This document shows positions 4,902-6,681 of a stretch of 6,681 nucleotides of DNA, in pieces. The stretch comes from Clostridiales bacterium (lineage in GTDB: Bacteria > Bacillota > Clostridia > Saccharofermentanales > UBA5734): positions 814 through 7,494 of the forward strand of contig DOFA01000156.1 in assembly GCA_003532195.1 (NCBI GenBank), written 5' to 3'. Position numbers and translations under genes: made by a program. The notes beneath the pieces are model-generated. The model did not search any database. It was not told where the DNA came from and saw nothing but the letters and a program-made list of their open reading frames with translations. Positions within the stretch are counted from its first letter, which is position 1, and every line of letters begins with the position of its first letter.

Positions 4902-6644
4902 TCAATCCCAAACCAGTTCCATCACGTCATCATCCATGACAAATCCGCCGCCAATATCGGTCACGACAGATTCAATTCGTTTAAAGCCCAATTTCTCATA
5001 GGCGGCAATTGAGCCGCGGTTGTTTTTATTCACGGTCAGCCAGATGCGGCGGCAGCGGCAGCGCCGGCAGCGCTCGATCAGATGCTGCAGCAGAATGCGG
5101 GACAGCCCCTGGCGGCGGAAGTCTTTGACAATATAGAGCTTGCTGAGAAAACACTCCTGTTTGGCGCTGTCCGGGCGGGCGGCCAGATAACCGGCCACCA
5201 CGCCGCCTGATTCAATCAGGTCATACTGGTAACCCTTTTCGGCGATATCCTGCCAGATCTGTTCTGGAGTCTGGAACCGGTTGAGCATATATTCGACCTG
5301 TTCTTCGCCGATAATCGGCCGATAATGCTCCATCCAGATTCTGCGGGCCAGTCCGGCTGTCTGCCCGGCTTGCTCGGGGGTCGTCACGGCAACCATCCTG
5401 ATATCCGGGATCAGGCTGAAAACCTGGTTGCGGCCGCCCTGCTTCGCCTTGTACATCGCTTTGTCGGCCAGATCGATCACCGCGGCAACATCAGATGCCA
5501 CCGTTACGCTTTTCAGACTGGTGCCGACGCTGATCGTGACTTCGGGTTCGCCCGGATCCTCATTGGGAATTTGCCGCAGGCTTTCAACCGAACTGCGAAT
5601 TTGTTCAGCTTTTTCAAGCAAACGGACTTCCTGGATGTTGAAAGAAAGAAATATGAATTCCTCGCCGCCCCAGCGGGCGGCGATCTCCAGCTCGGGGCCG
5701 GCAGCCTGCGCCAACACGCCGGCGATTTTCGCCAGAATCTGGTCGCCGGCTATATGGCCGTATTGATCGTTGTATTGCTTGAATCGGTCGATGTCGGCCA
5801 TGATGACGCCCAGGCCGGAAACCGGCTGTTCTTTCTGCTCGAAGACCTGGCTGATAAAATTGCGCAGGCCGCGCCGATTGGCGATGCCCGTCAGCTCGTC
5901 GACCAGCGACAGTTCCCGCAGCTGAAAATTGGCCTGCTTTAACCGGTCGTTGATTTGCTGGTTTTCCGATATTTGGTTGGCCAGCAGCCGGTTGGTCCGT
6001 TCCAGCTCCTGATTGTAAACCAGGTTGCGGCTGTTGACCTGGTAATTGACCTGGGAGATCAGCCAGACAATGATGACAAAAATCAGCAGATTAACATAGT
6101 GTCCGATCAGGATATTAACCGATTTCTGAACGAAGGGCAACCCGACCGCCAGGACCGCTGTCGCCAGGATCATGGGCAGCCGCATCCGGCGCCTGTCGAC
6201 GGTAAAAATCAGCGCATTGGCGATCAGGTTGATTTGAAAGACCATGAGCTGGCCGTAGAGCTTCTGATCGAGCAGCGAAACCAGGCTGCCCCAAACCAGG
6301 CTGAAAGCGATGTATGCCGTCAAGGCGTTCTCACTGCGGCGGAGCGCATCGTCGGACATTTGGCCTTCCTGGGGGTTATGCCGGGTCAGATACAGGAACA
6401 GGAGGTTCACAGCCAGCATCAGTCCATACATCAGCAGGTAGGACAAATGATTAAACTGATCTGACAGCCGGAGCAGATACCCTAGTCCATTCAAGATAAT
6501 CAGGATCGCTTCGAAAGCGATCACCGCCCTGGCGAAGATCCGCCCCCGATGGATATTGCCATTTAAAGTCTGCTGTCTGATATCGGCGGCAGTTGTTTGC
6601 GGAGAATTGCTGAAAAATCCATCGAACCAGTTGCGTTTTACCAA
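4902..6644 (-). CDS. Membrane diguanylate cyclase fused to a GNAT acetyltransferase
   Basis: This 580-residue protein has three parts. Six hydrophobic helices (about 39-60, 66-87, 106-125, 131-149, 155-173 and 177-199) form a membrane sensor of no recognised named family. A coiled coil (about 203-245) leads into a GGDEF domain (246-410) that makes cyclic di-GMP from GTP. Its catalytic features are intact: DELTGIANRRG, D284-I-D-R-F-K, N292-D, GH-x-x-GD, and GGEEF at 326-330. The RxxD inhibitory site is absent (P317-E-L-E320). Residues about 414-580 form a GNAT domain with the acetyl-CoA loop RRQGLS (510-515), motif B (N539-K-N-N, AAYEKLGFKR) and an IGGGFVMDDDVMELVW ending typical of small stand-alone acetyltransferases. 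The frame is continuous across the junction. The start is a TTG with AAGGGG about 11 bases upstream, but the frame stays open to the window edge, so an earlier start is possible. The acetyl acceptor and the sensed signal are unknown. Confidence 0.9.
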   Translation of the reverse strand: MVKRNWFDGFFSNSPQTTAADIRQQTLNGNIHRGRIFARAVIAFEAILIILNGLGYLLRLSDQFNHLSYLLMYGLMLAVNLLFLYLTRHNPQEGQMSDDALRRSENALTAYIAFSLVWGSLVSLLDQKLYGQLMVFQINLIANALIFTVDRRRMRLPMILATAVLAVGLPFVQKSVNILIGHYVNLLIFVIIVWLISQVNYQVNSRNLVYNQELERTNRLLANQISENQQINDRLKQANFQLRELSLVDELTGIANRRGLRNFISQVFEQKEQPVSGLGVIMADIDRFKQYNDQYGHIAGDQILAKIAGVLAQAAGPELEIAARWGGEEFIFLSFNIQEVRLLEKAEQIRSSVESLRQIPNEDPGEPEVTISVGTSLKSVTVASDVAAVIDLADKAMYKAKQGGRNQVFSLIPDIRMVAVTTPEQAGQTAGLARRIWMEHYRPIIGEEQVEYMLNRFQTPEQIWQDIAEKGYQYDLIESGGVVAGYLAARPDSAKQECFLSKLYIVKDFRRQGLSRILLQHLIERCRRCRCRRIWLTVNKNNRGSIAAYEKLGFKRIESVVTDIGGGFVMDDDVMELVWD

Positions 6645-6681
6645 GTAAAAATCAACCCCTTCAGCCTGAACTAGACATTCC

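Noticed and set aside
5325..6464. Plus-strand open frames 5325-5942 and 5955-6464
   Set aside because: They lie antisense to the GGDEF-GNAT gene; GC-rich codon bias opens the complementary frame. No homology-like motifs or ribosome sites were seen.

Overview
The window looks like chromosomal DNA of a low-complexity-linker-rich Firmicute, probably a clostridial-type anaerobe with moderately high GC (mid-50s percent by eye). The main evidence is a textbook CtsR heat-shock operator in front of an hsp20 gene. Strong GGAGG-type ribosome sites, a VanW-family protein and proline/threonine-rich surface-protein linkers agree with this. Genus-level placement is not possible from the sequence alone. Six protein genes fill almost everything; no RNA gene, insertion sequence or CRISPR array was seen, and no gene-free stretch exceeds about 160 bases.

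Layout. On the minus strand, reading right to left from 3562, three genes are closely spaced: a HAD-family hydrolase (3562-2855), an NlpC/P60 cell-wall peptidase with an SH3b-like domain (2825-1620) and a VanW-family protein (1583 to beyond position 1). The gaps are 29 and 36 bases. They probably form an operon led by a good sigma-A promoter at 3610-3638, although the NlpC/P60 gene has its own perfect -10 box so close to its ATG that a leaderless transcript is predicted. The peptidase and the VanW protein are both exported or membrane-anchored and share Pro-Thr-Ala/Val linkers encoded by short tandem DNA repeats, so they probably act together at the cell wall. The HAD enzyme is likely cytoplasmic and its link to them is unclear.

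Divergent from this cluster, on the plus strand, is a Cys-rich NAD(P)H-dependent flavin oxidoreductase (3719-4294) with an extended -10 promoter. A perfect dyad lies between the two divergent promoters and overlaps the HAD -35 box. This gene converges, with only 12 bases between stop codons, on hsp20 (minus strand, 4762-4307), a small heat-shock chaperone whose transcription start region carries a perfect CtsR box.

The right-hand third holds a 580-residue membrane protein (minus, 6644-4902) with six predicted transmembrane helices, a coiled coil, a catalytically intact GGDEF domain (diguanylate cyclase) and, unusually, a C-terminal GNAT acetyltransferase domain. This cyclase-acetyltransferase fusion is the most novel-looking item in the window.
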